Assembly (NCBI RefSeq): GCF_012911975.1
Contig: NZ_SMDQ01000001.1
Span: 155,556-219,555 of the forward strand
Length of the DNA: 64,000 nucleotides
Direction of reading: 5' to 3'
Source of the DNA: Nodosilinea sp. P-1105
GTDB lineage: Bacteria; Cyanobacteriota; Cyanobacteriia; Phormidesmidales; Phormidesmidaceae
A program made the translations under genes and the position numbers. The notes below the pieces were generated by a model. It made no database searches, was not told the origin of the DNA, and was given only the letters and a program-made list of their open reading frames with translations. The stretch's first letter is position 1, and the number at the start of each line of letters is the position of its first letter. Positions 17,410-27,478 of this stretch are shown here, one piece after another.

Positions 17410-20115
17410 CTAACTGTGAACATTTACGAATTGATCGCTCACGGGTTCTGATAGGACGGTATCTCCCTCAGGCTGAGGGATGCCGACCTCATCCACCTCT
17501 GGCGGCAGCGGATTACGAGCGTTGATCAGGCCGATGGCCCGACTTACACTCTCTGGCAAAATCACCACCAGACTGCCCGCTGCTGCGCTGTCGAGGGCAG
17601 TGTTAATCGCCTCAGTTTCGTCCAGGATAGTGCGATAGGGGGCCGAAGACTCGATTTCCTCAATGCCGTGGGTAATCCACTTGGCGGCATCGCCTCGGGG
17701 CCGACCCCGGGTGTCATCATCTTCTTTGATAATAATCTCGTCAAACATCTGGGCGGCCAATCGGCCCAGGGTAATGAAGTCATCATCTCGGCGATCGCCA
17801 GGTCCCCCCACAACCCCCACACAGGGGCCAGGCCAGTTTTTCACAAAGCCCCCCAGGGCTTCGTAGCTGGCTGGATTGTGGGCATAGTCCACCAGGGCAT
17901 GGAACTGACCCAAATTAAATAGGTTCATGCGCCCTGGGGTTTGCTGAGAGGACGCCTGGAAACTGTGCAGCGCCTGACGAATGTGGTCAATATCCACCCC
18001 CTGGACAAAGGCGGCCAGGCTAGCGGCTAGGGCATTGGCAATCTGGAATGGAGCCATTCCCCCCATGGTCAGCGGCACTTTCTCGGCCTGCTCGATGCGC
18101 AACAGCCAGTCCCCCTTCAGGATAGACAGGTAGCCATTTTCGTAGATGGCCGCCAAGCCCCCCTGCTGGGTATGGTTGCGGACCAGGTCGTTATGGGGAT
18201 CCATGGAGAAGTAGGCCACTTGACTTTTCACCCGCTGGGCCATCGCCGACACCAGCGGATCATCAGCATTGAGCACGGCATAACCGCTGGGTCGGGTAGT
18301 TTCGGCCACCACACTCTTGAGGTGGGCTAAATCTTCGACCGTTTCAATGTCACCGATGCCCAGGTGGTCAGCCGCCACATTTAGCACCACCCCAATGTCG
18401 CAATCTTTAAAAGCCAGCCCCGATCGCAAAATGCCCCCTCGGGCGGTTTCGAGCACCGCCACCTCTACCGTGGGGTCCTGGAGGATCACCTGAGCACTCT
18501 GAGGCCCCGTGGTATCCCCTGGTTCCACGAGGTTGTCACCAATGTAGATGCCGTCGGTGGTGGTGTAGCCCACCACCTGGCCCGTTTGCCGGAAAATATG
18601 GGCAATCAGGCGGGTGGTGGTGGTTTTGCCGTTGGTACCGGTGATCGCTACCACCGGAATGCGGGCGGGAGTACCGGGGGGGAACAGCATATGCAGAATG
18701 GGTTCGGCCACATTGCGGGCAATGCCTTCGCTGGGGCAAACATGCATGCGCAGACCTGGGGCAGCGTTCACCTCAACCACGACACCATCAACCTGACGCA
18801 GGGGCCTGGAAATATCGGTGGTCACAATGTCAATGCCGGCAATATCCAGACCAATGATTTTGGCGATGCGCTGGGCCACCCACAGGTTGTCAGGATGAAT
18901 GTCATCGGTACGGTCAATGGCAATTCCCCCGGTACTGAGGTTGGCGGTGGCTCGCAGATAGCACACCTCGCCTGCTGGCAAGACGGTGTCCAGGCTATAG
19001 CCGAAGCGATCGAGCAGCTGCCAGGTGGTGCGGTCTACCTCAATCCGGGTTAGCAGGTTGTCGTGACCTTCACCCCGCCGGGGATCTTGATTGGTCAGGT
19101 CAATCAATTCTTCAATGGTGGAGTGACCATCACCGACCACATGGGCAGGCACCCGCTCGGCCACAGCAATCACCCGACCGTTAATCACCAGTACCCGGTG
19201 GTCGCGTCCCCGATAAAAACGCTCAACAATCACGCCTTTAGAGATATCTTTGGCCGCTTCATAGGCCTCTTCCGCATCGCCATAGGTGTCAATATCAATG
19301 GTGATACCCCGTCCATGGTTGCCATCTAGGGGCTTAATCACAATCGGGAATCCGCCCACATCTTCAATGGCGTTTTCTAGCTCATCTAAATAGTAAATGA
19401 CAGTGCCTCGGGGGACGGGCACCCCTGCATTCCGTAGAATTTGTTTAGTGCCTTCTTTATCGCAGGCTAACTCCACCCCCAGGATGCTCGTTTTGCTGCT
19501 GAGGGTAGCCTGTATCCGTTGTTGGTAGCGGCCATACCCCAGTTGAATCATGGCTCGGGTTGGCAACTGCATCCAGGGAATATCCGCACTCTCAGCGGCT
19601 TGTACGATCGCGTCGGTACTGGGGCCAAGGGCAGCCTCCTGGCGGAACTCCTTTAAGTCAGCCAGGTCTTGTTCGAGTTCGGCGCTTGGGTAGTGGCCGG
19701 TTTCCACCAAACTATTGCACAGCCGCACAGCCGCACGAGCCGCATAGCGCCCCGCCTGCTCGTTTTGATACTCAAACACCACCTGGTAAACCCCAGGGTC
19801 TACCACACTACGGGTACGGCCAAACCCCACAGGCATACCGGCGATGGTTTGTAGCTCTAGGGCAATGTGCTCAACAATGTGACCCATATAGGTGCCCTGG
19901 CGCACCCGACTGAGAAAGCCGCCCCGATGCCCTGGCGAGCAAAAATGCTCAATTAGGCTGGGCAGGGTATCCGCAAGGGCCTCATAAAATCCGGGAACTT
20001 GGTCGGAGGGGCGATCGGCTAGATCTTCTAAATCAAGCCGAATCAGAATCAAATTGGGATGGCGGATACTCCAATAGTTAGGGCCTCGCAAAGTCTGGGT
20101 TTTCAGAATACGCAT
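17410..20115 (-). CDS. cphA: Cyanophycin synthetase CphA
   Basis: CphA polymerises the nitrogen reserve cyanophycin, adding Asp to the backbone and Arg to side chains with ATP. At 901 residues it is slightly longer than many homologues. The order is an N-terminal domain (1-160), an ATP-grasp domain (about 215-480; PIVIKPLDGNHGRGI and VVEVNAAPGLRMH), and a Mur-ligase-like domain starting at GTNGKTTTTRL (about 492). DYAHNPASYEALG and VVGGPGDRRDDD complete the latter. No cphB peptidase lies beside it in this window. All key motifs are intact. Confidence 0.97.
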   Translation of the reverse strand: MRILKTQTLRGPNYWSIRHPNLILIRLDLEDLADRPSDQVPGFYEALADTLPSLIEHFCSPGHRGGFLSRVRQGTYMGHIVEHIALELQTIAGMPVGFGRTRSVVDPGVYQVVFEYQNEQAGRYAARAAVRLCNSLVETGHYPSAELEQDLADLKEFRQEAALGPSTDAIVQAAESADIPWMQLPTRAMIQLGYGRYQQRIQATLSSKTSILGVELACDKEGTKQILRNAGVPVPRGTVIYYLDELENAIEDVGGFPIVIKPLDGNHGRGITIDIDTYGDAEEAYEAAKDISKGVIVERFYRGRDHRVLVINGRVIAVAERVPAHVVGDGHSTIEELIDLTNQDPRRGEGHDNLLTRIEVDRTTWQLLDRFGYSLDTVLPAGEVCYLRATANLSTGGIAIDRTDDIHPDNLWVAQRIAKIIGLDIAGIDIVTTDISRPLRQVDGVVVEVNAAPGLRMHVCPSEGIARNVAEPILHMLFPPGTPARIPVVAITGTNGKTTTTRLIAHIFRQTGQVVGYTTTDGIYIGDNLVEPGDTTGPQSAQVILQDPTVEVAVLETARGGILRSGLAFKDCDIGVVLNVAADHLGIGDIETVEDLAHLKSVVAETTRPSGYAVLNADDPLVSAMAQRVKSQVAYFSMDPHNDLVRNHTQQGGLAAIYENGYLSILKGDWLLRIEQAEKVPLTMGGMAPFQIANALAASLAAFVQGVDIDHIRQALHSFQASSQQTPGRMNLFNLGQFHALVDYAHNPASYEALGGFVKNWPGPCVGVVGGPGDRRDDDFITLGRLAAQMFDEIIIKEDDDTRGRPRGDAAKWITHGIEEIESSAPYRTILDETEAINTALDSAAAGSLVVILPESVSRAIGLINARNPLPPEVDEVGIPQPEGDTVLSEPVSDQFVNVHS

Positions 20116-20230
20116 GGGGTGCAGTCCCTTACCGGTCGAGTGATATTTGAGTATTATGCGGACTTTCGGACAGATTCGTCGTGCTCAATGTAGCCGTTTA
20201 GACCATTTGCAACAGAAATCTAGGGCAACC

Positions 20231-20962
20231 CTATTGGGTTAAGGCCCGAATGAAGCTCTGCAGTTCTGATAAAAAACCGCCTCGCTTGGCTTTGACAACG
20301 GATTCGCCATCCGCACCAGTGGCTGCCTCACCCAACAAAATTCGATCTAGGGCTTCCCCAGAAGGCCGCTGGGGAAACTCGGCTAGACAGGTGTAAGCGC
20401 CAGCGTCAGTTTCCTGCCACAGCTGCCAAGGGTTAGGATAGCAGCGAAACAGTACGGCATCGGCCATGGGCCTCAGATAATACACGGCCTCCAGGGTGTT
20501 GAGAAACCGCTCCCGTAGCTGGCGACCCGCATAGCCAATGCCAATGGTGGCGACATCCTCCAGCTTGGGGTTGAGCATGATCACAAACTTGTCCCCAGCC
20601 TGGTTACAGATATCTTCCACTTGGGAGACCTCGATGGAAGATGGCTCCACAAAAATATAGGCCTGATCGTCGGCTTCTACCTGCCCCTGGAGTTCACCAA
20701 TCCCCCGCACCACAAACTCGGGATTCTGCCAATCCCGGCGGGCCAAGGCTGCCGCTCCGGCATCGGGAAAAAAGAGTTTGAAGCTCAAGCCTAGATCTTG
20801 CAGGACTGGATAAAACTGCTGGGCTACAGGCATTCCCTTTAATTCGGGGTAGACAAATTCAACGGTCATCCGGGGTACACCGGCCTGGATGGCGGCCCGG
20901 GTGGCCTCGCGGGCTTGGGCAATGGCCGTTTCCAGGCTGGTGGGAATGTCGGTCATGGGCAT
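20231..20962 (-). CDS. DUF1995 family protein
   Basis: A 243-residue soluble protein of the DUF1995 family of cyanobacteria and plastids. Typical features are the opening SLETAIAQAREAT, VEFVYPELKGMPVAQQF, and the internal VIMLNPKLEDVATIGIGYAGRQLRERF. Plant members such as LPA3 have been linked to photosystem II accumulation, but the bacterial role is not settled. It starts 13 bp downstream of the cysteine desulfurase stop on the same strand, which suggests an operon. No active-site motif is obvious. Confidence 0.85.
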   Translation of the reverse strand: MPMTDIPTSLETAIAQAREATRAAIQAGVPRMTVEFVYPELKGMPVAQQFYPVLQDLGLSFKLFFPDAGAAALARRDWQNPEFVVRGIGELQGQVEADDQAYIFVEPSSIEVSQVEDICNQAGDKFVIMLNPKLEDVATIGIGYAGRQLRERFLNTLEAVYYLRPMADAVLFRCYPNPWQLWQETDAGAYTCLAEFPQRPSGEALDRILLGEAATGADGESVVKAKRGGFLSELQSFIRALTQ

Positions 20963-20975
20963 GTTGACTAAGGGG

Positions 20976-22142
20976 TTAGACAGGAGACAAAGGAAGGGTG
21001 GCCAGGGAGCGGTCTAGCACCTGCCGCAGGACCAGGGCAGTCCAGTCGATGTCGGCGGCGGTGGTGTGTCGCCCCAGAGTTAGACGAATCCCGCACTTGG
21101 CGGCACGATCGCTGTATCCCATGGCCTGCAAGATAGGGCTGGGGGAAAGCTTGCCGCTGTGACAGGCCGACCCGGCACTAATGCCAATGCCAGCCAGGTT
21201 CATCTGGCGCACCAGGGTCTTGCCGCTGACGCGATCGCCATCGGCAGACTGAATACAAAAACTAGCATGGTGAGGCAGACGCTGTCGCCTATCCCCGGTG
21301 GGGGTTAACCCTGGGATGGCCGCTAATTGATCAAATAGGCGATCGCGCAGTTGGATTAACCGCAGGGTTTCGCTGGGCATATCCCGCTGGGCCAACTCTG
21401 CCGCCACCCCAAACCCAGCGATATTGGCCACCGCTTGGGTACCCGATCGCCAGCCAAACTCCTGACCGCCGCCCCGCAGTAGGGGCTCCAGCTCTACCCC
21501 TGGCCGCACATATAGCGCCCCGACCCCCTGGGGACCATAGATTTTGTGGCTAGACAGGGCGAGTAAATCCACCGGTAGGGTCTGCACATCAATGGGGAGT
21601 CGCCCTGCCCCCTGTACCGCATCGGTGTGGAATAACGCCCCATGATCCCGCGTGATTTGGCCCAGGGCTTCGATGGGCTGCAGGGTACCCACCTCACTCT
21701 GGCCAAAGATAACCGACACCAGCACCGTATTGTCCCGTAGGGCTCGACGCAGGTCAGCCGGGTCCACCCGACCCTGGCGATCCACTGGCAAGCGCGTGAC
21801 GTCCCACCCCTGGTAGGCGAGCTGCTGGGCTGGTTTTTCCACAGCAGAATGTTCTACGGCAGAAATAATCAGATGCTGCGGCTGGGTATAGCGCTGGGCG
21901 ATCCCCATAATCGCCAGGTTGTCAGCCTCGGTCCCTCCAGCGGTAAATACCATGGCCTCTGCCGGGGCATTGACTAAAGCCGCCACCTGCAGTCGCGCCC
22001 GCTCTACCACCGTCGCGGCTCGGTTGCCCCAGGCATGCAGACTAGAGGGGTTGCCCCATTGCTCAGCCATCACCTGCTGCATGGTCGTCATCACCTCGGG
22101 CCGAGGTGGGGTAGTGGCACTGTAGTCCAGATAAATTTGCAT
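20976..22142 (-). CDS. Cysteine desulfurase, IscS/NifS class V aminotransferase
   Basis: This PLP enzyme removes sulfur from cysteine for Fe-S clusters and tRNA thiolation. From ATG at 22142 ([13 protein letters not shown]...) it has 388 residues, the normal family length. The frame extends further upstream only through octamer-repeat sequence ([11 protein letters not shown]) and should not be counted. The PLP lysine is in [13 protein letters not shown], the catalytic cysteine loop is [10 protein letters not shown], and HSAVEKPA binds the cofactor. Followed closely by DUF1995. Confidence 0.94.
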   Translation of the reverse strand: MQIYLDYSATTPPRPEVMTTMQQVMAEQWGNPSSLHAWGNRAATVVERARLQVAALVNAPAEAMVFTAGGTEADNLAIMGIAQRYTQPQHLIISAVEHSAVEKPAQQLAYQGWDVTRLPVDRQGRVDPADLRRALRDNTVLVSVIFGQSEVGTLQPIEALGQITRDHGALFHTDAVQGAGRLPIDVQTLPVDLLALSSHKIYGPQGVGALYVRPGVELEPLLRGGGQEFGWRSGTQAVANIAGFGVAAELAQRDMPSETLRLIQLRDRLFDQLAAIPGLTPTGDRRQRLPHHASFCIQSADGDRVSGKTLVRQMNLAGIGISAGSACHSGKLSPSPILQAMGYSDRAAKCGIRLTLGRHTTAADIDWTALVLRQVLDRSLATLPLSPV

Positions 22143-22232
22143 GGCGACCTGGAAGGTTAGCGACGAATGGAGTGGTTGGACGGTGGCGCTGTCACGGTAC
22201 AGGTTAATCCTAGCAGGGTGGGGAGTGGAGGA

Positions 22233-22306
22233 GTGGATGGGTGGATGGGTGGATGGGTGGATGGGTGGATGGGTGGATGGGTGGATGGGTGGATGGGTGG
22301 ATGGGG
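22233..22306. repeat. Octamer minisatellite (GGATGGGT)n upstream of cysteine desulfurase
   Basis: About nine near-perfect copies of the 8-bp unit, G-rich on the plus strand and CCCATCCA on the coding strand of the gene that starts 91 bp away. It is the longest array in the window and has the same orientation relative to its gene as the arrays before hoxF and the RND pump. Confidence 0.92.
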
Positions 22307-22435
22307 AATTTTGGATTTTGGATTTTGGATTTTGGATTCTGCTGCGCACGGGCTACGCCCTACGTTCTTCCCTCTTCGTTCTTCATTCTTCGTTCTTCCC
22401 TCTTCGTTCTTCCTTTTGAATGTACAGGACGGGGA
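22307..22435. repeat. Interspersed repeat: GATTTTGG runs, TACGCCCTAC block and GTTCTTC tract
   Basis: The block has gattttggattttgg runs, then gcacgggctacgccctacg, then repeated cgttcttc/ccctcttcgttcttc motifs. The first two parts match 3270-3446. The last part is read in frame as the Lys/Glu-rich end of the DUF309 protein. Confidence 0.75.
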
Positions 22436-22862
22436 GAGAGAGAGTTTGGTTGTTGACCGACCAGGTAATCGTCTGCTGGGTTGGGTTGGGGACGGCGATG
22501 TCATCCACCTGGGCGGAGGCGATCGCGGCGGCGAGGGCAGCGACCTGGTCCGGGCCAGTCTGCTGTAGGGCGGTTAGCCAAGCCCAGCCGCAGTCCACTA
22601 AGGGGGCAACGGCGACCCCGGCGTAGGTGGGTTCAAAGGGGCGCAGGCGGTTGACCCCTTCCCCTAGCAAAATGCTGGCCCCCTGCCAGTTGTGGTTACC
22701 CAGGTGGTACAGCCCTACGGCAATCTGCAGAATGCCCTGGTAGAAGGGCTTTTCCTGGGTTTTGGCCTCCATCCAGATCGCTTCTAGCACATCGTGGCAG
22801 GCGTAGTAATCTCCCTGATTGAACAGGGTGATGCCAGTCTTTAGGGTCGGGTCAGATTCCAT
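22383..22862 (-). CDS. DUF309 family protein with repeat-encoded tail
   Basis: The 159-residue protein has the DUF309 core near its start: [20 protein letters not shown], followed by [26 protein letters not shown]309 is an all-helical family of unknown function. The last dozen residues ([10 protein letters not shown]) are encoded by a simple repeat made of GTTCTTC units, and the stop codon lies inside it. The ancestral end was probably near LPVLYIQ. It is upstream of the cysteine desulfurase on the same strand, separated by repeats. Confidence 0.85.
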   Translation of the reverse strand: MESDPTLKTGITLFNQGDYYACHDVLEAIWMEAKTQEKPFYQGILQIAVGLYHLGNHNWQGASILLGEGVNRLRPFEPTYAGVAVAPLVDCGWAWLTALQQTGPDQVAALAAAIASAQVDDIAVPNPTQQTITWSVNNQTLSLPVLYIQKEERRGKNEE

Positions 22863-23213
22863 GGGATTTGTTTTGAACTTAAATAGATTCTATTTTTGTT
22901 TGAGTGGTTGACCAACAACCATGGCAAAAGCCGACCCTTGATGCCGCCTCAAAGTTGGTTGTACTTCACAGTTGTGCTTCACAACAGGGGGTTAGATGCG
23001 ATCGCGGGTCAGGGATGGCTGAGCTGAATGACCCGTAGATGTGGCTGGGTTCTGGCTCCTGGAATCTGGCCTATTTAGAATTTCCCGGCTTAAATTTCAC
23101 GCCCTTTTTTACTCTGACTCTGATTAAGTCTTTTCACTGGGCGGATGCCAAAGTGCTGCCTAGCTCCTAGGCTGAAAAAGCCAAAGGGGAATTGTTGAAG
23201 GGGAATAAAGGGC
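22863..23213. other. Divergent intergenic region without gene
   Basis: 350 bp between the divergent DUF309 and GGDEF-EAL genes. It starts AT-rich, contains a GATCGC site near 23000, and holds no reading frame or hairpin that I can support. Promoters for both genes should lie here. Confidence 0.5.
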
Positions 23214-25124
23214 ATGGAGACTTTCGCCAATGGTGCGATCGCAGCGGCGTATTTTATTATTCCGCTGACGCTACTGCCGCTGCTGTTGACCGCCAAGCGA
23301 GCCATCTGGCTCAACCTGCTGCTGCTGGTTGCGTTTGTCTTTAGCTGCGGCGTCGGTCACATCTTCAGCGCCATGCACCGGCACAGCACCCCCTGGCACT
23401 GGATTACCGCCGGGGTGTCGTGGGCGGCAGTAATTGTTCTGCTGCGCAGCCGCAATCGATTGCGCTACCTGGGCGAAACTTTTCATCTGCTAGAAGCCAC
23501 TTGGGAACAGGCGCTGACGGGCAAGCTGCTCTGCGAGCGCAGTGGCAATGACCTGAAAATGATTAAGCTTAACCCTGCCGCCAAGCTGATCACTAAAGAC
23601 TTGCTCAAGCCGGGCGATCGCCTCTGCGAAAAAATGCCCGTTCACCGGCAAGAGGTCTACCCCTATGATATGCCCCTGATTGACCTCTACTTAGAAGTCC
23701 TGGAGTCGGGCGAGGCGCGCCAATTGGAATACCAGTACAAGGGCGACGAGATCTCGGGCTGGTACATGACCCTGGTCACGCCGCTGTCATCCGAGTTGCT
23801 CTACATGACCTTTACCGAGGTCAGTGGCGTCATCCACGACCCGCTCACTGGTCTCTACAACCGCCGGGTGCTAGAGATGGATCTCGGCCCGTGGGAGGTC
23901 TGCCTGTTCATTGACCTAGACCGCTTCAAGTTGATCAACGATCAGCGGGGCCACATTCTGGGCGATCGGCTGTTGGTGGCAGTGGCCACCGTACTCCAAG
24001 ACCATGTTCAGACCTACAACGGCATTGCCGTGCGCAATGGTGGCGACGAATTTTTGCTGCTGTTGCCTGCCTCCGACTCGGTCGAGCTCTGTCCTACCCC
24101 AGCAACGATCGCCGCCACTGTGCTCAAGGGCATCCTGGCGATCGAGATCGAGGGGGCCAATGTGGGGGCCTCCATCGGGGTGGCCAGCGGCACCATTGAC
24201 GCCTTTGAAGAAGACACCCCGATTAACCGGCTGCTCCAGGCCGCCGAAACCGCCCTACGGGAAGCCAAACGCAACCGTCGCTCCAACCTGCCTCAGCACC
24301 GCATTCAGGTGTGGAATAGCGACCTGGCCCGGTTGCGGCTGCGCCAGATTACCCTCGAAGCCTATCTGGCGCAGCGCAGTAGTGAGACAGAGTTTTCGTT
24401 GGTCTACCAGCCCATCTGCAATATGCAAACTGGGGCCATTGTCGGGGCCGAAGCCCTGATTCGGTGGAATTCAGCTCGGCTGGGCCGAGTATCGCCATCG
24501 GAGTTTATTCCGGTAGCCGAGACCACCGGGCTGGTGCACCGGATCAGCGACTGGGTGCTCTGCAACGCCCTAGAGCAGTTGGCCCAATGGCAAGATATCG
24601 CTCCCCAGTTCACCCTCTCGATCAACATCAGCCCCCTAGAGCTGGAAGACGACGACTTTTTAGACCGGATCATGCAGCGGGTTTCGGGGGCGGGCATCGA
24701 CAGCAACCACTTCGGTATTGAGATCACCGAGCGGGGTATCTACAGAAACCTGGATCGCTACCTGCAAAGTCTGCAAAGCTTACGCGATATGTCGCTGCGG
24801 CTCAAGGTCGATGACTTTGGCACCGGGCAGTCGGGGCTGGCCCAGCTGTTGCAGTTTCGCTTTGATGAGGTCAAAGTCGATCGTTACTTCATTCCCACCA
24901 ACGCGCAGGATCTAGAGAAAGTGGCGATCTGTCGGGCGATCGCCAACCTGTCAGAGGGCATTAACTTTACCCTGGTGGCCGAAGGCATCGAGCACAATGA
25001 CCAGCGCGTTCTGATGCTGGGCCTCAAGTACCAGTACGGCCAGGGATACCTGTTTTCTCAGCCGATGACGCCTCAAAAATTGACGACGCTGCTGGAGAAG
25101 GGGATTTGTTTGTCGCCGCAGTGA
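23214..25124 (+). CDS. GGDEF-EAL cyclic-di-GMP protein with ethylene-receptor-like membrane domain
   Basis: The 636-residue protein has three parts. Residues 1-80 form three membrane helices resembling the ethylene-binding domain of ETR1-type receptors. AAAYFIIPL aligns with AYFSIPL (Tyr13, Ile16, Pro17), and SCGVGH has Cys45 and His49 with the copper-ligand spacing C-x3-H. The position of ETR1 Asp25 is Asn6. A linker of about 120 residues follows. A GGDEF domain (about 205-365) has intact RNGGDEF and LTGLYNRR, and an EAL domain (about 375-630) has intact GAEALIRW and DDFGTGQSG. Both could be active in making and breaking c-di-GMP. An in-frame stop just upstream fixes ATG 23214 as the start. 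Confidence 0.9.
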   Translation: METFANGAIAAAYFIIPLTLLPLLLTAKRAIWLNLLLLVAFVFSCGVGHIFSAMHRHSTPWHWITAGVSWAAVIVLLRSRNRLRYLGETFHLLEATWEQALTGKLLCERSGNDLKMIKLNPAAKLITKDLLKPGDRLCEKMPVHRQEVYPYDMPLIDLYLEVLESGEARQLEYQYKGDEISGWYMTLVTPLSSELLYMTFTEVSGVIHDPLTGLYNRRVLEMDLGPWEVCLFIDLDRFKLINDQRGHILGDRLLVAVATVLQDHVQTYNGIAVRNGGDEFLLLLPASDSVELCPTPATIAATVLKGILAIEIEGANVGASIGVASGTIDAFEEDTPINRLLQAAETALREAKRNRRSNLPQHRIQVWNSDLARLRLRQITLEAYLAQRSSETEFSLVYQPICNMQTGAIVGAEALIRWNSARLGRVSPSEFIPVAETTGLVHRISDWVLCNALEQLAQWQDIAPQFTLSINISPLELEDDDFLDRIMQRVSGAGIDSNHFGIEITERGIYRNLDRYLQSLQSLRDMSLRLKVDDFGTGQSGLAQLLQFRFDEVKVDRYFIPTNAQDLEKVAICRAIANLSEGINFTLVAEGIEHNDQRVLMLGLKYQYGQGYLFSQPMTPQKLTTLLEKGICLSPQ

Positions 25125-25384
25125 GGGGAGTGGGGTATACACACTTTGCAATATGCTTCTGCTGTCAACAAATTCAGGGGATAAGCTGTGGGTAGTCCCC
25201 ATACTTTTGATCCTAGCGATCCCAGGCCCCAACCTACGACATTGCCTACCGCCTACACCGGGGCGATCGCCTGTTTGAGGGCTAACCGCAGTGATCCCAG
25301 ACTCAGCGATGACTGAGATATAGGGGCAGATATTATCAGTAGTATTAGTAATGCACAGCCAATCCAGGGCAAAGGTGAAACCTA

Positions 25385-26575
25385 TTGCATCGCACCGATA
25401 AAACCTACCGCTATAGCCCCCCCGCCGCTCCAGGGGAGGCCGCTGTTGGAGCAGCCATCATGGCCCAGAGCTTTGTGGTCACTGTCGAGCAAGAGCAAAC
25501 CTACATAGACACCCTGGGTCACGACAACCTGCGGCTGGTACACCAGGGGAACGATATTTTGGGCGGGCTGGTGTTATTGCCCATGGGTCAATGGTTTGGC
25601 GGCCAGCGGGTGGCCATGACCGGGGTGGGCTCTGTGGCCATTGCTCCCCAGGTACGGGGGCAGGGGGCGGCCACGTTTCTGATGGGTTCAGCGGTGCAGG
25701 AGATGGCCCAGGCTGGAGTGCCAATCTCGACGCTATATCCGGCGGTGCAACGGCTTTATCAACAGGTGGGCTACGGGCTAGGGGGCACCTATTGTCTGTG
25801 GGACATAGCCACCGCCCAGCTCCCTGAGCAGCGCCCTAGCTTAGATCGATATCCACTCGCCCTAGATCCGGATCAACTGCTACAGGCCGACCGCCAGCAG
25901 TCCTGGGGCCAAACCCATGCCGGCGGCCTCGATCGCCATCCGTTTCTGTGGCAGCGCTTGGTTAACCCTGGCGAGGGCGATAGTTTTGCCTATGGCCTGG
26001 GGTCCAGTCAATCGCCCCAAGGCTATGTGATGTATCGGCAAAACCGCGATCGCCAGGGCCAAACTACCCTAACCATTCAAGCCTGGGCGGCGGCTTCCCA
26101 AGCTGCGATCGCCAGTCTCTGGGCATTTTTAGCTCAGCACCGCTCCCAAATTGATCGGATTCAGTGGACCGGGGGCGTGGTCGATCCCCTGGCCATGGCG
26201 CTGCCAGAACAGCGGGCTAGCCTACGGTCTAGCAGCCAGTGGATGACCCGGATTGTGACCGTAGAGACGGCCCTGGCCCAGCGGGGCTACCCTCACGGTC
26301 TGGCGGTGGAGTTGCATCTGGATATTCAGGATTCGCTGGTGGCCACCAACCAGGGGCGCTTTGTACTGACCGTACGGCATGGTCGAGGCCAGGTAACCCC
26401 TGGGGGGTGGGGAGATCTGGTGGTTCCCATTGATGCCTTGGCCACCCTGTTTACCGGCCTGAGGTCGGCCCAGACCCTGCGTACCCTGAAGCTCATAGAC
26501 GCTACCCCAGAAGCCGCCAGCCTGGCCACGGCCTTGTTTGCCGGAGACTCCCCCTGGATGACTGACTTCTTTTAA
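25385..26575 (+). CDS. Eis-like GNAT acetyltransferase with SCP2-type C-terminal domain
   Basis: The 396-residue protein has the two-GNAT plus sterol-carrier-like layout of the Eis family. The first GNAT domain contains the acetyl-CoA loop VAIAPQVRGQGAATFLM and the PAVQRLYQQVGYG segment. A second GNAT-like half lies around 180-290, and a C-terminal domain (about 300-396) includes LHLDIQDSLVATNQGRF. Eis enzymes acetylate amines including aminoglycosides; the native substrate here is unknown. TTG at 25385 opens the frame, and a start at the internal ATG (MAQSFVV, 25460) is also possible. Confidence 0.82.
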   Translation: MHRTDKTYRYSPPAAPGEAAVGAAIMAQSFVVTVEQEQTYIDTLGHDNLRLVHQGNDILGGLVLLPMGQWFGGQRVAMTGVGSVAIAPQVRGQGAATFLMGSAVQEMAQAGVPISTLYPAVQRLYQQVGYGLGGTYCLWDIATAQLPEQRPSLDRYPLALDPDQLLQADRQQSWGQTHAGGLDRHPFLWQRLVNPGEGDSFAYGLGSSQSPQGYVMYRQNRDRQGQTTLTIQAWAAASQAAIASLWAFLAQHRSQIDRIQWTGGVVDPLAMALPEQRASLRSSSQWMTRIVTVETALAQRGYPHGLAVELHLDIQDSLVATNQGRFVLTVRHGRGQVTPGGWGDLVVPIDALATLFTGLRSAQTLRTLKLIDATPEAASLATALFAGDSPWMTDFF

Positions 26576-27044
26576 ACCGATAAACGGATAAACGGAACTG
26601 TCATTTTGTTGAATTTCAGTTTGGATTTCAATTTGGATTTTAACCCGACCCGTAACAGTCTCGTTGTAATCTACCGTTATGTAGAAAAAATGACGGCGAC
26701 GTTAGATATATTCCTCGTTTCATAATTATCACATGCCTGAGATTAAACAAGCTATGATAACAGCATGAGTCAGGTCAATAATGAATTTCACCTGGCATTG
26801 AGTGCGTGACGGCAATCACTGAAAACCACGATTTTATGGTGAAAGATAACAAATGATAAATAACGAAAAACACTGATTTCAAGCTAATAGCTTGACCAAC
26901 TGTAGAAATAAATGACTTGCTATGAAGTTGTTTTTTCATGACATATCTCTTAAATAGCCTTCTATATCGGTTCCTGGACCCATCAGGTACACCTCGCCTG
27001 AGAGAAGCCTATGGCCCACTCCCAGAGAAGCCGCTTCGCGTCTA

Positions 27045-27222
27045 CACCCTAAATCCCTCTCCCAGAACGGGAGAGGGACTTTGAATCCGGCTCTCCTTCT
27101 CACATTTTGGGAGTAGGCCGTAGGATGTGCGTAGCAGGGGCTGGGGGATGTAGAGCTTGCGCTTCCCGTTCGCGAAGCGTTCCGCAGGAAAGGGTGGGCA
27201 GACTTGCAAAACTGGGATACAC
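27045..27222 (-). mobile_element. GTGCATCCCA-ended MITE-like element, degenerate copy with insert
   Basis: In inverted orientation it matches the element at 44535-44672: CACCCTAAATCCCTCTCCCAG, GGGAGAGGGACTTTGAATCC and GGGGCTGGGGGATG are shared, ending in GCAAAACTGGGATACAC. An extra block of about 40 bp (GCTTGCGCTTCCC...GAAGCGTTCCGC) interrupts it, and the left end is truncated. Confidence 0.7.
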
Positions 27223-27478
27223 CCAACAAGCTTTGTCAGTCAATCAGGTTTCGAGGATATAACAGTTCAGACAGTAGATGAGGTCAGAAATATCAGCTTC
27301 TTTTAGATCTGTCACGTCGGTTTTTGATCCATTGGAATTTCAAAAGACAAATTTTAAAAGATTTTAAGTAGCCAGTACTAGGTTCTGTTAACATTCTCAT
27401 CCTTGGCTCTAGTCATAGCGTGAGCCGTTTAGTCTAAAGCACTACTGATTGGGTAGAAATGTTAAATGTCAACACGTC

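Noticed and set aside
22143..22349. N-terminal extension of the cysteine desulfurase
   Set aside because: Again octamer-repeat translation; [13 protein letters not shown] at 22142 is the normal family start.
26936..27229. 97-residue minus frame
   Set aside because: Reads through a MITE-like relic and short interspersed repeats.
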